Shown: positions 1 through 9,769, numbered from the stretch's first letter. The stretch: 57,724 nucleotides of DNA from Xenorhabdus sp. BG5 (GCF_015163665.1 NZ_JADEUG010000022.1:1-57724); one strand, 5' to 3'. The notes: a model not told the origin generated them from the sequence alone. Numbers and translations are program-made.

Positions 1-10
1 TGTCACATAT

Positions 11-1147
11 ATGTTTTACGATATTAAAAATATATTTCCTTATTCTGTAATGTTAACAACCATCTCTTTATGGATTTTCTATTTTTTTTACAGAATATCT
101 AAACCTATTTTTATAACAAAAAAGTTAATAAAATTAGGATCAAAGCTAGATTCCTTAAACCTACCACTAAATATAACGGGGAAAATATTAGTAATATTGG
201 GATTTTCCGTTTTCTTAATTATATCAAATAACAATGGTGGAATAAGCTCAATTCTACTAGAAGGATATGGAGTCACTAAGATTTTTGCTAGTAATCCAAC
301 CTTAGAAATCTCATTATATATAGCGTATGTAGGAAGTTTTTTCTTATTATTTTCCGGAAGAAAAAAGACTTCGACAATAATATTTTTAATCATAATGACT
401 ATAAATATTATTTTAGGAAGGCGCTCTCAATTAATTATTTGGGGAATGACCTATGCAATATTTTATTTTATAAGATTTAGGTTTATATCATTTAAAAAGA
501 TACTACCATTTATATTAATTTCATTTGTGTTGTTAAATATATTAGGATATATAAGAAATTCTAATTATAAAAGTTATCAAGATTTATATGAAAGATCTAT
601 TACTAGTTTAGAACAAACTAATCATAATTCATCATCAATGTATTATACACTAACTGATGGGCAATTCGTTGTTCCTTTTGAAACACTACCAGTTTTAATG
701 AATACACTAGAACCCAATGATTACTATTATGGAAGTTCTCTCCTAGATACTATCACCCAATGGATTCCAAGATTTATTTTTCCATCAAAAAGTTATGGTT
801 TATCAAACTGGTATTTTCGATCATTTTATGATCAAAATGCATCGCCTAACACAGGAAGGCAATTTTTCTTCCTTTCCGAAGGATTTATTAATTTTGGTAT
901 TATAGGAATTTTTATATGGGCTGGACTTTGGGGATTTTTCTGGAAAAATATATCTTATTTAATTAAATACCCACCATCAACTTTAACAAGTTTTATCTTC
1001 TCTATATATGTATCATCAATGGTTCTATTATTATCCGGAGATTCAGTTTCACTTTTCGTAGCAATACCGAAATCATCAATAATCTGGTTATTTTTAGGTT
1101 ACACTATTGCTATAGTGATGAAATATATAAAAAAAGGACTATCATGA
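11..1147 (+). CDS. O-antigen polymerase-like membrane protein (Wzy type)
   Basis: A 378-residue integral membrane protein with about ten hydrophobic segments spread over its whole length and a larger polar loop around residues 180-270. This topology fits Wzy-type O-unit polymerases, which join undecaprenyl-linked repeat units on the periplasmic side of the inner membrane. It leads a string of + strand O-antigen genes and overlaps the next glycosyltransferase by ATGA. Base composition is very AT-rich, as usual for wzy. No in-frame stop lies upstream inside the window, so the true start may be earlier. A WaaL-type ligase cannot be excluded from sequence alone, but position among sugar genes favours polymerase. 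Confidence 0.7.
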   Translation: MFYDIKNIFPYSVMLTTISLWIFYFFYRISKPIFITKKLIKLGSKLDSLNLPLNITGKILVILGFSVFLIISNNNGGISSILLEGYGVTKIFASNPTLEISLYIAYVGSFFLLFSGRKKTSTIIFLIIMTINIILGRRSQLIIWGMTYAIFYFIRFRFISFKKILPFILISFVLLNILGYIRNSNYKSYQDLYERSITSLEQTNHNSSSMYYTLTDGQFVVPFETLPVLMNTLEPNDYYYGSSLLDTITQWIPRFIFPSKSYGLSNWYFRSFYDQNASPNTGRQFFFLSEGFINFGIIGIFIWAGLWGFFWKNISYLIKYPPSTLTSFIFSIYVSSMVLLLSGDSVSLFVAIPKSSIIWLFLGYTIAIVMKYIKKGLS

Positions 1148-2358
1148 AATCTATTTTTTTTATCACATCCTCCTATCCTTTTGGAGATGGAGAAAGTTTC
1201 ATCACATCAGAAATAGAGGATTTATCCAATAATTATAAAATTTATGTTATTCCCACTTATCCAAGAGGTAACTTAAAGAATGCTCAAGAGAAAAAAACAA
1301 ATAAAAATATATACTACCTTTATTTACCATTGTTAACTATAAAATATTTTTTCTCCAGCCTCTCATTCACAATTAAATACCCTATCATTTTATGGGGTTT
1401 ATTACAATTATGTCTTGTAAGGAATTATAAACATAGTATTAAGAATCTTGTTCTGATTCCAAAATCAATATTCCTTTATAAGAAAATGAAAAAAATTAAG
1501 CCATGCTTTATTTACTCACATTGGATATCAGCGCCTACTCAATTAGCTATGATGTTAAATTTTTTATCAAAAGTCCCATATGGAGCTACAGGACACAGAT
1601 GGGATATAATTGATAATAACAATTTTAAAAATAAATTTGAAAATGCAGAGTTTATTAGACTTATTTCAAAAAAGTCACAACAATTGCTTCATTTTAATAT
1701 ATCAAAAAAATATAATGATAAAATTAAAACAATCTATCTGGGAGTAGATGTAGATAACAATACTAACATTAGTATCCCTTTTATCAAATCATATACAAGA
1801 GGTGTTTGCATAGCAAACCTCATTCCAGTGAAAGGGCATCTCTATTTATTTAATGCCATATCTCTCTTAAAAAGAAAAAGTAGCATTATTCATATAGATA
1901 TAATTGGTACGGGGGCGCTAAAAGAATATCTAATGAAACTAGCTAAAGATTTAAATATAGAACAACAAATTCACTTTAAAGGGCAACTAACCCATGATTG
2001 TGTGCGAAATTTACTAAGTAGTGGTATATATCAATTTTGTTGTTTACCTAGTCTAGATTTAGGTAATGGATTGCATGAAGGAATACCTGTGTCATTGATG
2101 GAAGCAATGAGCAAAGGAATTCCATGTATATCAACCACTACCGGATCTATTACTGAACTAATCAATGATAGTTATAATGGTATTTTAGTCAAAGCTGCAG
2201 ATAGTGAAGCATTAGCCAGTGGAATTATGGCACTAATACAAGACAAAGACCTCAGACAAAAAATTAGTGAAAATGGCATTAAAACAATTAATCGTTTATT
2301 TAATCGAAAAAATAATAATAAAGAAATATTAAACCTTATTGATAAGCATAGATTATAA
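1144..2358 (+). CDS. GT4-family glycosyltransferase, O-antigen cluster
   Basis: A 404-residue cytoplasmic GT-B enzyme. The N-terminus (FITSSYPFGDGESFITSE) is the acceptor-binding Rossmann start, and the C-terminal half holds the nucleotide-sugar region with the E-x7-E-like stretch around GLHEGIPVSLMEAMSKGIPC and a following TGSITELI. It presumably adds one sugar to the lipid-linked O unit; donor and acceptor cannot be read from sequence. The start codon overlaps the stop of the polymerase gene (ATGA), implying translational coupling. AT-rich like its neighbours. Confidence 0.8.
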   Translation: MKSIFFITSSYPFGDGESFITSEIEDLSNNYKIYVIPTYPRGNLKNAQEKKTNKNIYYLYLPLLTIKYFFSSLSFTIKYPIILWGLLQLCLVRNYKHSIKNLVLIPKSIFLYKKMKKIKPCFIYSHWISAPTQLAMMLNFLSKVPYGATGHRWDIIDNNNFKNKFENAEFIRLISKKSQQLLHFNISKKYNDKIKTIYLGVDVDNNTNISIPFIKSYTRGVCIANLIPVKGHLYLFNAISLLKRKSSIIHIDIIGTGALKEYLMKLAKDLNIEQQIHFKGQLTHDCVRNLLSSGIYQFCCLPSLDLGNGLHEGIPVSLMEAMSKGIPCISTTTGSITELINDSYNGILVKAADSEALASGIMALIQDKDLRQKISENGIKTINRLFNRKNNNKEILNLIDKHRL

Positions 2359-2697
2359 CTCTAAAAATAATTTTTATATAATCAAACATTTTTTCAAAAT
2401 TAAAATATATAATTAAGACACTAATTTTCAAAATAATAATAGTGAATTAGAGATAATAGTTATTTTTGATAAATTAGTTAAAAATGGAAAATATAATATT
2501 TAGCCCCCAAAAAAGCATACAGAGTGATATAATTTTAATCTGAGCACACATATCAAAAAATTATCAAGGAAAATAATTTTTTATTCACACATAATGGAGA
2601 GCCACAAAAAATTCATTGGTACATATAAATCCCCCTACAACACAACGCCTTAGTTTCATTACCAAAATTCATAACATATTAGGACATTATTGAAAGC
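2359..2697. other. AT-rich intergenic gap in O-antigen cluster
   Basis: A 339-base stretch without a convincing reading frame or clear hairpin terminator. It is extremely AT-rich and separates the polymerase/GT4 pair from the PIG-L deacetylase. The gap could be a recombination scar or carry a promoter for the downstream genes; I see no protein remnant in it. Confidence 0.5.
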
Positions 2698-3336
2698 ATG
2701 ATAACAAATTTTAATAAAATTTTAGTACTTGCTCCTCATACAGACGATGGTGAGCTAGGAGCAGGAGGAACCATAACCAAATTGATTGAAAATGGAAAGA
2801 ATGTTACCTACGTAGCCTTTTCAACTGCAGAAGAATCAGTTCCCGACGGAATGGCAAAAGATATATTAAAAACGGAAGTAAAAGCAGCAACACAAGCTTT
2901 AGGTATAAAAAGTGAAAATTTAATAATTTTTAATTACCAAGTAAGAAAACTAAACTATGCTAGGCAAGAAATCCTAGAGAACTTAATTGAAATAAGAAAA
3001 AATAATAATTTTGATCTTATTCTCATGCCTTCTCTAAAAGATATACACCAAGATCATACAACAATAGCCCAAGAAGGACTTAGAGCCTTCAAAAACACAA
3101 CCATACTTGGATATGAATTAATTTGGAACAATTTATCTTTTGACACTACTTGTTTTATAAAATTAGATGAACATCACATCCAAAAAAAAGTATCAGCTCT
3201 GCACAAATATGAATCGCAAAAAAACAGAGATTATATGTCTGAAGATTTCATATTTTCTTTGGCAAGAACTCGTGGTGTTCAAATAGGAGCAAAGTATGCT
3301 GAAAGTTTTGAGGTGATAAGATGTGTTATCAATTAA
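2698..3336 (+). CDS. PIG-L/LmbE-family N-deacetylase
   Basis: A 212-residue zinc-dependent deacetylase of the PIG-L/LmbE family. The signature P-H-T-D-D-G-E is at residues 13-19 (predicted zinc ligands H14 and D17), with the second motif H-Q-D-H at 117-120 providing the third ligand. Members remove N-acetyl groups from sugars such as GlcNAc in lipid-linked or nucleotide-linked form. The following acyltransferase gene overlaps its 3' end by 16 bases, so a deacetylate-then-reacylate pair on an amino sugar of the O unit is a reasonable inference. Substrate is unknown. Confidence 0.85.
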   Translation: MITNFNKILVLAPHTDDGELGAGGTITKLIENGKNVTYVAFSTAEESVPDGMAKDILKTEVKAATQALGIKSENLIIFNYQVRKLNYARQEILENLIEIRKNNNFDLILMPSLKDIHQDHTTIAQEGLRAFKNTTILGYELIWNNLSFDTTCFIKLDEHHIQKKVSALHKYESQKNRDYMSEDFIFSLARTRGVQIGAKYAESFEVIRCVIN

Positions 3337-4196
3337 AATTTGGTATCTCCATAGAAAAAATATGTAAAGAACTAAATCTTCATTATATTGGAAATAATAG
3401 CCATATCACTAACATATCTCCAATTAATAATATTATTGATGGAAGTCTTTCCTTTATCAAAGGAAAAATTGATCTGTTAAACCCTAATGTTACACTAGTG
3501 TGTAATGAGTCAGATACAATTTTTTTTAATGATAAAAAAACAAGATTCATAATTAGTAAAAATCCAAGATTAGATTTCATACGTATATTAAATTTTCTAG
3601 AGAAAGAGAATGTATTTAATCATTTTTCATTCAAATCAAAAATATCTCCAACTGCATCTATAGGACTTAACTCTATAATTGAAGATGGTTGTATTATTCA
3701 TGAGAATGTAAAAATTGAGCCTAATGTAGTCATACATTCTGGAACAATTATAGGAGCAAATTCAAGAATAAGAGCTAATTCGTCTATTGGAGGAGATGGT
3801 TTTGGATTTGAGAGAACATCGAACGGTATACCTATCCGTTTTCCTCATTTAGGGAGAGTTATTATTGGAGAAAATGTTGAAGTGGGTTCCAATACATGTA
3901 TTGCAAGAGGAGCACTTTCAAATACTATAATAGAAGATTATGTGAAAATTGATAACTTAGTTCACATAGCTCATAATTGCCATATAGGGAAAGGAACTTT
4001 CATTACTGCATGCGCAGAAATCAGTGGAGGAGTTATTATTGGAAAAAATTCATGGATTGGACCAAATACCTCAATCATCCAGAAGAAAAATATCGGTGAT
4101 AATTCACTTATAGGTATTGGTGCTGTATTGACAAAAGATGTACCAGAATCCACTGTTTTTGCTGGTAATCCAGCTAAAAAAATTAGAGAGATGTAA
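3321..4196 (+). CDS. LpxD-like hexapeptide-repeat acyltransferase
   Basis: A 291-residue protein with an LpxD-like N-terminal domain (about residues 1-95) followed by a left-handed beta-helix of I-x-G-x-N/x-x hexapeptides (about 105-285), closing with the AGNPAKKI end typical of sugar O/N-acetyltransferases. A conserved His (HIAHNCHIG, about 215-223) is where LpxD/LpxA place their catalytic base. The housekeeping LpxD is longer and lies with lpxA/fabZ, so this copy is probably an O-antigen amino-sugar N-acyltransferase. It overlaps the preceding deacetylase gene, supporting a joint function. Acyl donor (acetyl-CoA or hydroxyacyl-ACP) cannot be told. Confidence 0.75.
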   Translation: MCYQLKFGISIEKICKELNLHYIGNNSHITNISPINNIIDGSLSFIKGKIDLLNPNVTLVCNESDTIFFNDKKTRFIISKNPRLDFIRILNFLEKENVFNHFSFKSKISPTASIGLNSIIEDGCIIHENVKIEPNVVIHSGTIIGANSRIRANSSIGGDGFGFERTSNGIPIRFPHLGRVIIGENVEVGSNTCIARGALSNTIIEDYVKIDNLVHIAHNCHIGKGTFITACAEISGGVIIGKNSWIGPNTSIIQKKNIGDNSLIGIGAVLTKDVPESTVFAGNPAKKIREM

Positions 4197-4203
4197 ATAT
4201 ATT

Positions 4204-5439
4204 ATGAACATATTATACATTAACCATTATGCTGGAAGTCCTTATTATGGAATGGAATTTAGACCATACTATTTAGCAAAAGAGTGGTTAAATAATGGAC
4301 ACAAAACAACCATATTAGCATCTTCATACTCTCATATACGCTCAAAGCAGCCTAATGTAAAAATTAAAATTACAGAGGAAAATATTGACGGTATACAGTA
4401 TATTTGGTATCCAACCAATAAATATAAAGGAAACGGAATATTTCGTTTAATCAATATTTTTTCTTTCTTACTACAAATTATTCTGTCTAATAAAAAAATC
4501 ATTAATAAAATAAAACCGGACATAATAATAGCTTCTAGTACATATCCACTAGACATTTGGATTGCAAAATACCTAGCTAAAAAGTACAAAGCAAAATTGA
4601 TATTTGAGATTCATGATCTGTGGCCCTTATCACCTATAGAATTAGGAGGAATGTCTCCAAAACATCCATTTATGATTTTATGTCAATATGCAGAGAATTA
4701 TGCATATAAATATTCAGATGCTGTAATATCTATATTACCTAAAGTTCATCAACATGTTATGGAGCATGGTCTAGATATAAATAAATTACATATTATACCC
4801 AATGGTATTGTATGCTCTGACTGGGAAAATGGTAACTACGATAAAACATCTCATGATATTAGTTCAAAAATACAGATCTTAAAAAATAAAGGCTACACAA
4901 TAGTTGGCTATGCCGGTTCTCATGGCGCACCCAATGCATTAAAGTTTTTAATAGAATCTGCTCATTTATTAAGGAAAAAATCATTTCATTTTATTCTAAT
5001 TGGTTCAGGTTTAGAGAAAAACAATCTTATAGAATACTCAAAATCATTAAATTTAGAAAACATTACTTTCTTTGACCCTATAGCTAAAAAACAAATGCCA
5101 GATCTCCTGACATTATTTGATATTAGTTATATAGGCGCTCATAAAACATCTATTTACCGTTTTGGTATATCTCCCAATAAACTAATGGATTATATGATGG
5201 CTGAAAATATTATTTTAAGCTCTATTAATGCCGGAAATGATCCCATTGCAGATGCTGCTTGCGGACTAACTGTAGAAGCAGAATCATCTAAAGCTATAGC
5301 TGATGGCTTAATTAAATTAAGTGAATACACTCTGGAAGAAAGACAACAAATGGGAAAAAATGGTAAAAATTATGTTCTAAATCACCATACCTATTCCAGG
5401 TTAGCTAATAAATTTTTACAAGTGATGAAAAAATTATGA
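4204..5439 (+). CDS. WbuB-like GT4 glycosyltransferase
   Basis: A GT-B glycosyltransferase of 411 residues from the chosen start. The open frame continues upstream to 4138, but ATG 4204 gives the family N-terminus MNILYINHYAGSPYYGMEFR, the glycine-rich acceptor loop characteristic of WbuB-type O-antigen enzymes, and starts just after the acyltransferase stop. The C-terminal domain has GYAGSHGAPNAL and a donor-binding region near FGISPNKLMDYMMAENI. WbuB proteins transfer an N-acetylated deoxyhexosamine such as FucNAc in several O antigens; the exact sugar here is not known. The stop overlaps the aminotransferase start (ATGA). Confidence 0.8.
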   Translation: MNILYINHYAGSPYYGMEFRPYYLAKEWLNNGHKTTILASSYSHIRSKQPNVKIKITEENIDGIQYIWYPTNKYKGNGIFRLINIFSFLLQIILSNKKIINKIKPDIIIASSTYPLDIWIAKYLAKKYKAKLIFEIHDLWPLSPIELGGMSPKHPFMILCQYAENYAYKYSDAVISILPKVHQHVMEHGLDINKLHIIPNGIVCSDWENGNYDKTSHDISSKIQILKNKGYTIVGYAGSHGAPNALKFLIESAHLLRKKSFHFILIGSGLEKNNLIEYSKSLNLENITFFDPIAKKQMPDLLTLFDISYIGAHKTSIYRFGISPNKLMDYMMAENIILSSINAGNDPIADAACGLTVEAESSKAIADGLIKLSEYTLEERQQMGKNGKNYVLNHHTYSRLANKFLQVMKKL

Positions 5440-6593
5440 ACAATAAATTCCTCCCTTTCGCATTACCTGAAATTAGTAAAGAAGAAATTAATGAAGTTGT
5501 AGATTCATTAAAACATGGTTGGATTACAACTGGACCTAAAGCAAAAAAGTTCGAACAAGATTTTGCTAGCTATTTAGGTGATGGTGTTGAAGCTATTGCT
5601 GTTAATTCAGCTACTGCGGGACTACATTTAGCCCTAGAAGCGATAGGCATTAAACCTGAAGACGAAGTCATAGTCCCAACCTATACCTTTACAGCGACTG
5701 CCGAAGTGGTCCGCTATTTAGGTGCAAACCCTGTTTTTGTTGATTCCCTTCCTGATTCCCTGAATATTGATCCTAAAAAAATCAGAAAAGCAATAACTTC
5801 CAAAACGAAAGCAATTATTCCTGTACATTTTGCAGGTCTATCTTGTGATATGGATGAAATAATCTCTATCGCTAAAGAATTTAACCTAAAAATTGTTGAA
5901 GATGCTGCTCATGCATTTCCAACTATCTACAATGGAAAAAAAATAGGTACATTAGATACGGACGTTACTGTCTTTAGTTTTTATGCCAATAAAACAATGA
6001 CTACAGCTGAAGGCGGCATGCTTGTTTCTCGTAATCCAAAAATTATAAAAAGAGCTAAAGTTATGCGCCTTCACGGTATTAGCAAAGATGCATTTGATCG
6101 ATACCAATCCAAAACTCCCGCTTGGTACTATGAAGTTATAGAACCAGGCTTTAAATATAATATGCCTGATATTTGTGCTGCAATTGGAATCCATCAGCTA
6201 AAAAAAATTGATCTCTTCCAGCGAAAAAGAGAGAAAATGGCAAAGTTTTATGACGAAGAACTGAAAGATCTACCATTAATCTTACCGACTAAACCTTTCG
6301 GTCCAGATAACCAACATGCATGGCATTTATACCCCATCCGCTTAAAAGATGAAGTCAAAATATCAAGAGATGACTTTATTATAAAAATGGCTGAAAAAAA
6401 TATAGGCTGCTCAGTTCACTTTATTCCTCTTCATAAACATCCTGTTTGGAAAAATACTTATTCATTATGTGAGGAAAATTTTCCTGTCGCAGAAAAAAAT
6501 TTCCATAAAATAATTTCCATTCCTTTATATACAAAAATGACAAGAGACGATCAAATTAGAGTAATAAATGCAATAAAAGAGATTTTAAAATAA
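5436..6593 (+). CDS. DegT/DnrJ/EryC1 sugar aminotransferase
   Basis: A 385-residue PLP-dependent aminotransferase acting on nucleotide-linked keto sugars. The PLP-binding lysine is K186 in SFYANKTMTTAEGG; VEDAAHAF (about 151-158) and the early GWITTGPKAKKFE motif are also family hallmarks. With the WbpM-type 4,6-dehydratase two genes downstream, the predicted reaction is amination of UDP-4-keto-6-deoxy-GlcNAc to a UDP-4-amino-4,6-dideoxy sugar (UDP-QuiNAc4N or its C4 epimer). A perosamine-type role is the alternative but needs a GDP-sugar dehydratase, which is not seen in the window. Coupled to the gene before it and directly abutting the next. Confidence 0.88.
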   Translation: MNNKFLPFALPEISKEEINEVVDSLKHGWITTGPKAKKFEQDFASYLGDGVEAIAVNSATAGLHLALEAIGIKPEDEVIVPTYTFTATAEVVRYLGANPVFVDSLPDSLNIDPKKIRKAITSKTKAIIPVHFAGLSCDMDEIISIAKEFNLKIVEDAAHAFPTIYNGKKIGTLDTDVTVFSFYANKTMTTAEGGMLVSRNPKIIKRAKVMRLHGISKDAFDRYQSKTPAWYYEVIEPGFKYNMPDICAAIGIHQLKKIDLFQRKREKMAKFYDEELKDLPLILPTKPFGPDNQHAWHLYPIRLKDEVKISRDDFIIKMAEKNIGCSVHFIPLHKHPVWKNTYSLCEENFPVAEKNFHKIISIPLYTKMTRDDQIRVINAIKEILK

Positions 6594-7205
6594 ATGAAGT
6601 CTATATATATATATTTTAAAAGGTTTTTTGATTTCATTTCATCTTTTATAGGGATAATTGTTTTATCTCCTATATTAATATCTATCGCTATATGGATAAA
6701 AATGGACTCGAAAGGGCCCATTTTTTTTCGTCAAAAGCGTATTGGGCAATATGGAAAGCCATTTTATATTCATAAATTTAGAAGTATGACATTAAATTCC
6801 GAACAAAAAGGACAACTTACAATCGGTAATGATTCTCGCATAACCAACTCTGGAAAATTTATCAGAAAATATAAACTAGATGAATTAGCCCAACTTATTG
6901 ATGTTATTCAAGGCAAAATGAGCTTAGTTGGTCCCAGGCCTGAAGTACCTAAATTTATGGATAAATACCCTCTAGAGATGAGATCAAAAATATTGTCAGT
7001 AAAACCAGGTATAACAGATCTGGCATCTATAGAAATGATAGATGAAAATGAAATATTGTCTCAATATCCAAATCCCCATCAAGCTTACATTGATATAATC
7101 ATGCCTCTCAAGGCCAAATATTATCTAGATTATGCTAAACAGCAATCATTTTGTCTTGATATTAAAATAATTTTTAAAACTATATATAAAATAATTTTCA
7201 GGTAA
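6594..7205 (+). CDS. PglC-type phosphoglycosyltransferase (initiating sugar transferase)
   Basis: A 203-residue monotopic phosphoglycosyltransferase. One N-terminal hydrophobic helix (about residues 9-33) precedes a soluble catalytic domain with FFRQKRIGQYGKPFYIHKFRSM, the DEL/AQL segment and LVGPRPEVP. Its small size matches PglC-like enzymes rather than the long WcaJ/WbaP form with extra membrane helices. It transfers a phosphosugar from a UDP-sugar to undecaprenyl phosphate at the inner leaflet, starting the O unit. PglC prefers UDP-diacetamido-bacillosamine, which fits the aminotransferase and dehydratase on either side. ATG follows the preceding TAA without spacing. Confidence 0.88.
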   Translation: MKSIYIYFKRFFDFISSFIGIIVLSPILISIAIWIKMDSKGPIFFRQKRIGQYGKPFYIHKFRSMTLNSEQKGQLTIGNDSRITNSGKFIRKYKLDELAQLIDVIQGKMSLVGPRPEVPKFMDKYPLEMRSKILSVKPGITDLASIEMIDENEILSQYPNPHQAYIDIIMPLKAKYYLDYAKQQSFCLDIKIIFKTIYKIIFR

Positions 7206-7210
7206 CATTC

Positions 7211-9085
7211 ATGAGCGAGAGACTTTTTTTCAAAAAAGAAAGGTTACTAAAAACATTTTTATTAATGATTGCTGATATTTTGATAATAGCTTCTTCATAT
7301 TGGATCAGCATGTGGCTACGTTTAGACAGAGAAGTTCCCATTAATAGTTTATTACATTGGTCTGTAATTAGCCTAACAATACCATGTACACTCTTTATAT
7401 TTATTAGATTAGGGTTTTATCGAGCTATATTAAGATATGTTAATATGAGTATTTTAAAGTGGGCTGTTATTGGTTCATTTTTATCATCTCTGATTTTAAT
7501 AGCATTTTCTTCATACCAGCAGGCTTTTTTACCAAGAACTGTTCCTATTATCTACTTTTCTTTTTTAGTTATTTTATTATGCGGAACTAGATTTTTTTAC
7601 AGAGCACTTCGTAATTATATAATGAATAAGGGAATTCCCGTCATTATATATGGTGCAGGGGAATCAGGACGACAATTATTACCCATATTAAGAGAACACC
7701 GAGAATTAGAGCCAGTAGCTTTTATTGATGACAACCTTAAACTGAAAAATTTAAGTATTCAAGGGATTATTGTTTATTCATCTGATTCAGTTATTAAACT
7801 AGTAGAAAAGTATAAAGTAGAAAAAATATTACTTGCCCTCCCCACTGCATCTATTGCTGAAAGAAAAAGTATTATAGATACACTACAACCAACACATTGC
7901 GAAATATTAACAATCCCAAATTTCAATGAATTGGTAGATGGTACAGCTAAAATTGATACTCTAAGAAAATTATCCATAGATGATCTTTTAGGAAGGGAAC
8001 AAGTATCTCCATTACCAGAATTATTATCTAAAAATATTTTAAATAAAAATGTCCTTGTATCTGGAGCGGGTGGTTCAATTGGTTCTGAATTGTGTCGCCA
8101 AATTATTCAGCAAAAACCGATTTTTTTAATCTTATTCGAATTAACAGAATATGCTCTTTATTCAATAGAAAGAGAATTACAAAAAATCAACAAAGAAAAA
8201 AAACTAAATGTTAACATCATTCCTATATTAGGGAATATAAAGAACTCAGAGAAAATCAATAAAATTATTGATAAATTTCATATTAACACCATCTATCATG
8301 CTGCAGCATATAAACATGTTCCTCTAGTTGAATTAAATACTATAGAAGGTATTCAAAACAACATTTTTGGTACACTAGCTATTGCTCAAGCTGCTATTAC
8401 TCAAAAAGTTGATAAATTTGTTCTCATATCCACAGATAAAGCAGTTCGCCCCACAAATATAATGGGAGCAACAAAAAGATTCGCTGAATTAATATTACAA
8501 GCATTAGCTAAGCAGAATAAACATACCCAATTTTCCATGGTAAGATTCGGAAATGTACTTGGTTCTTCAGGCTCAGTAGTACCTCTGTTTGAGAAACAAA
8601 TAGCTAATGGAGGTCCAATAACTCTTACCCATAAGGATATAACTCGATATTTCATGACAATCCCAGAGGCAGCTCAATTAGTTATTCAAGCCGGAGCCAT
8701 GGGAGTAAATGGCGATGTTTTTGTATTGGATATGGGGGAATCAGTAAGAATATATGATCTTGCAGTTAAAATGGTAAGCCTTTCAGGTTTAACAGTAAGA
8801 GATGAGAATAACCGAAATGGAGACATAGAAATAAAAGTAACAGGCCTTCGTCCCGGAGAGAAATTATACGAAGAATTATTAATAGGAAACAATGTCTCAG
8901 GAACAAATCATCCTAGGATCATGACAGCAAATGAGATCTACCTAGAATGGTCTGAACTTAATAAGTTAATTCAACATCTTCAATCAGCTTGTAGTGAACG
9001 TGATTTAGAATCTATTCGTGAAATATTGATAAATGCGCCTTTGGAATTCCAACCTAAAGATGAAATATGTGACTTATTAAAATAA
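7211..9085 (+). CDS. WbpM-type membrane UDP-GlcNAc 4,6-dehydratase
   Basis: A 624-residue protein of the long WbpM/CapD class: four N-terminal membrane helices (about residues 12-135), a first CoA-binding-like Rossmann domain (GAGESGRQL, about 150) and a C-terminal extended SDR domain with NAD motif GAGGSIGSE starting near G285. The usual YxxxK is replaced by M418-x3-K422 (MGATK), as in WbpM and FlaA1-like dehydratases. It converts UDP-GlcNAc to UDP-2-acetamido-2,6-dideoxy-4-keto-hexose, the substrate for the nearby aminotransferase. It closes the O-antigen cluster; GC content rises sharply in the next gene, trmL. Confidence 0.92.
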   Translation: MSERLFFKKERLLKTFLLMIADILIIASSYWISMWLRLDREVPINSLLHWSVISLTIPCTLFIFIRLGFYRAILRYVNMSILKWAVIGSFLSSLILIAFSSYQQAFLPRTVPIIYFSFLVILLCGTRFFYRALRNYIMNKGIPVIIYGAGESGRQLLPILREHRELEPVAFIDDNLKLKNLSIQGIIVYSSDSVIKLVEKYKVEKILLALPTASIAERKSIIDTLQPTHCEILTIPNFNELVDGTAKIDTLRKLSIDDLLGREQVSPLPELLSKNILNKNVLVSGAGGSIGSELCRQIIQQKPIFLILFELTEYALYSIERELQKINKEKKLNVNIIPILGNIKNSEKINKIIDKFHINTIYHAAAYKHVPLVELNTIEGIQNNIFGTLAIAQAAITQKVDKFVLISTDKAVRPTNIMGATKRFAELILQALAKQNKHTQFSMVRFGNVLGSSGSVVPLFEKQIANGGPITLTHKDITRYFMTIPEAAQLVIQAGAMGVNGDVFVLDMGESVRIYDLAVKMVSLSGLTVRDENNRNGDIEIKVTGLRPGEKLYEELLIGNNVSGTNHPRIMTANEIYLEWSELNKLIQHLQSACSERDLESIREILINAPLEFQPKDEICDLLK

Positions 9086-9189
9086 TTGATTGCTATTTTC
9101 AATATTAACATCAGTGGACGTACTCAAATAAAAAATAAATTTCTATTTTCAAATCAACTACTATCATAATTTTTCCACTTGAAACACCA

Positions 9190-9693
9190 ATGCTAAACAT
9201 CGTACTATTCGAACCAGAAATTCCGCCTAATACAGGCAATATCATCCGCCTATGTGCCAACACAGGCTGTCAACTTCATCTCATTCAACCTTTGGGTTTT
9301 ACATGGGACGACAAACGCCTGCGTCGTGCAGGGTTAGACTACCACGAATTCGCCAATATCAAACAACACCACGATTACAGCGCATTCTTGGAAAGTGAAG
9401 GACTCAGTTCCGTCAATTCACAATCCCCTACTGGAGCGCGCCTATTTGCCTTAACCACAAAAGGCACGCCGGCGCACAGTAATGTGAGTTATCGTGATGG
9501 GGATTACTTGATGTTTGGCCCGGAAACCCGCGGTTTGCCGTCTTATGTGTTAGATAACATGCCGCCTGAACAGAAAATCAGAATTCCTATGCTGCCAGAT
9601 AGCCGTAGCATGAATCTGTCCAATTCTGTGGCAGTGGTTGTGTTTGAAGCATGGCGACAGCTGGGTTATCAAGGCGCGTTATTGCGAGATTAA
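9190..9693 (+). CDS. trmL: tRNA (cytidine/uridine-34-2'-O)-methyltransferase TrmL
   Basis: A 167-residue SPOUT-fold methyltransferase that 2'-O-methylates the wobble base of tRNA-Leu isoacceptors, using AdoMet. Visible motifs: [19 protein letters not shown] at the N-terminus, FGPETRGLP in the middle and the C-terminal knot [16 protein letters not shown]. Length equals the usual YibK/TrmL size. It is the first housekeeping gene after the O-antigen cluster and is convergent with cysE across a strong hairpin. Confidence 0.95.
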   Translation: MLNIVLFEPEIPPNTGNIIRLCANTGCQLHLIQPLGFTWDDKRLRRAGLDYHEFANIKQHHDYSAFLESEGLSSVNSQSPTGARLFALTTKGTPAHSNVSYRDGDYLMFGPETRGLPSYVLDNMPPEQKIRIPMLPDSRSMNLSNSVAVVVFEAWRQLGYQGALLRD

Positions 9694-9699
9694 GATTAA

Positions 9700-9736
9700 T
9701 AGGACATTCAGCGTGGATTAGACGCTGAATGTCCTA
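9700..9736. terminator. Long hairpin between convergent trmL and cysE
   Basis: A perfect 15-bp stem (TAGGACATTCAGCGT and its complement) with a 7-base loop GGATTAG lies between the two convergent stops. There is no long T run, so a bidirectional terminator or 3'-end protecting hairpin is the likely role. Confidence 0.65.
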
Positions 9737-9769
9737 TCTATTAATGTTCATAAGAAAAGAGACAGAATT

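Noticed and set aside
4138..4203. Upstream extension of the WbuB-like gene
   Set aside because: It lies within the acyltransferase gene and its 22 residues do not resemble the family; ATG 4204 gives the typical start.
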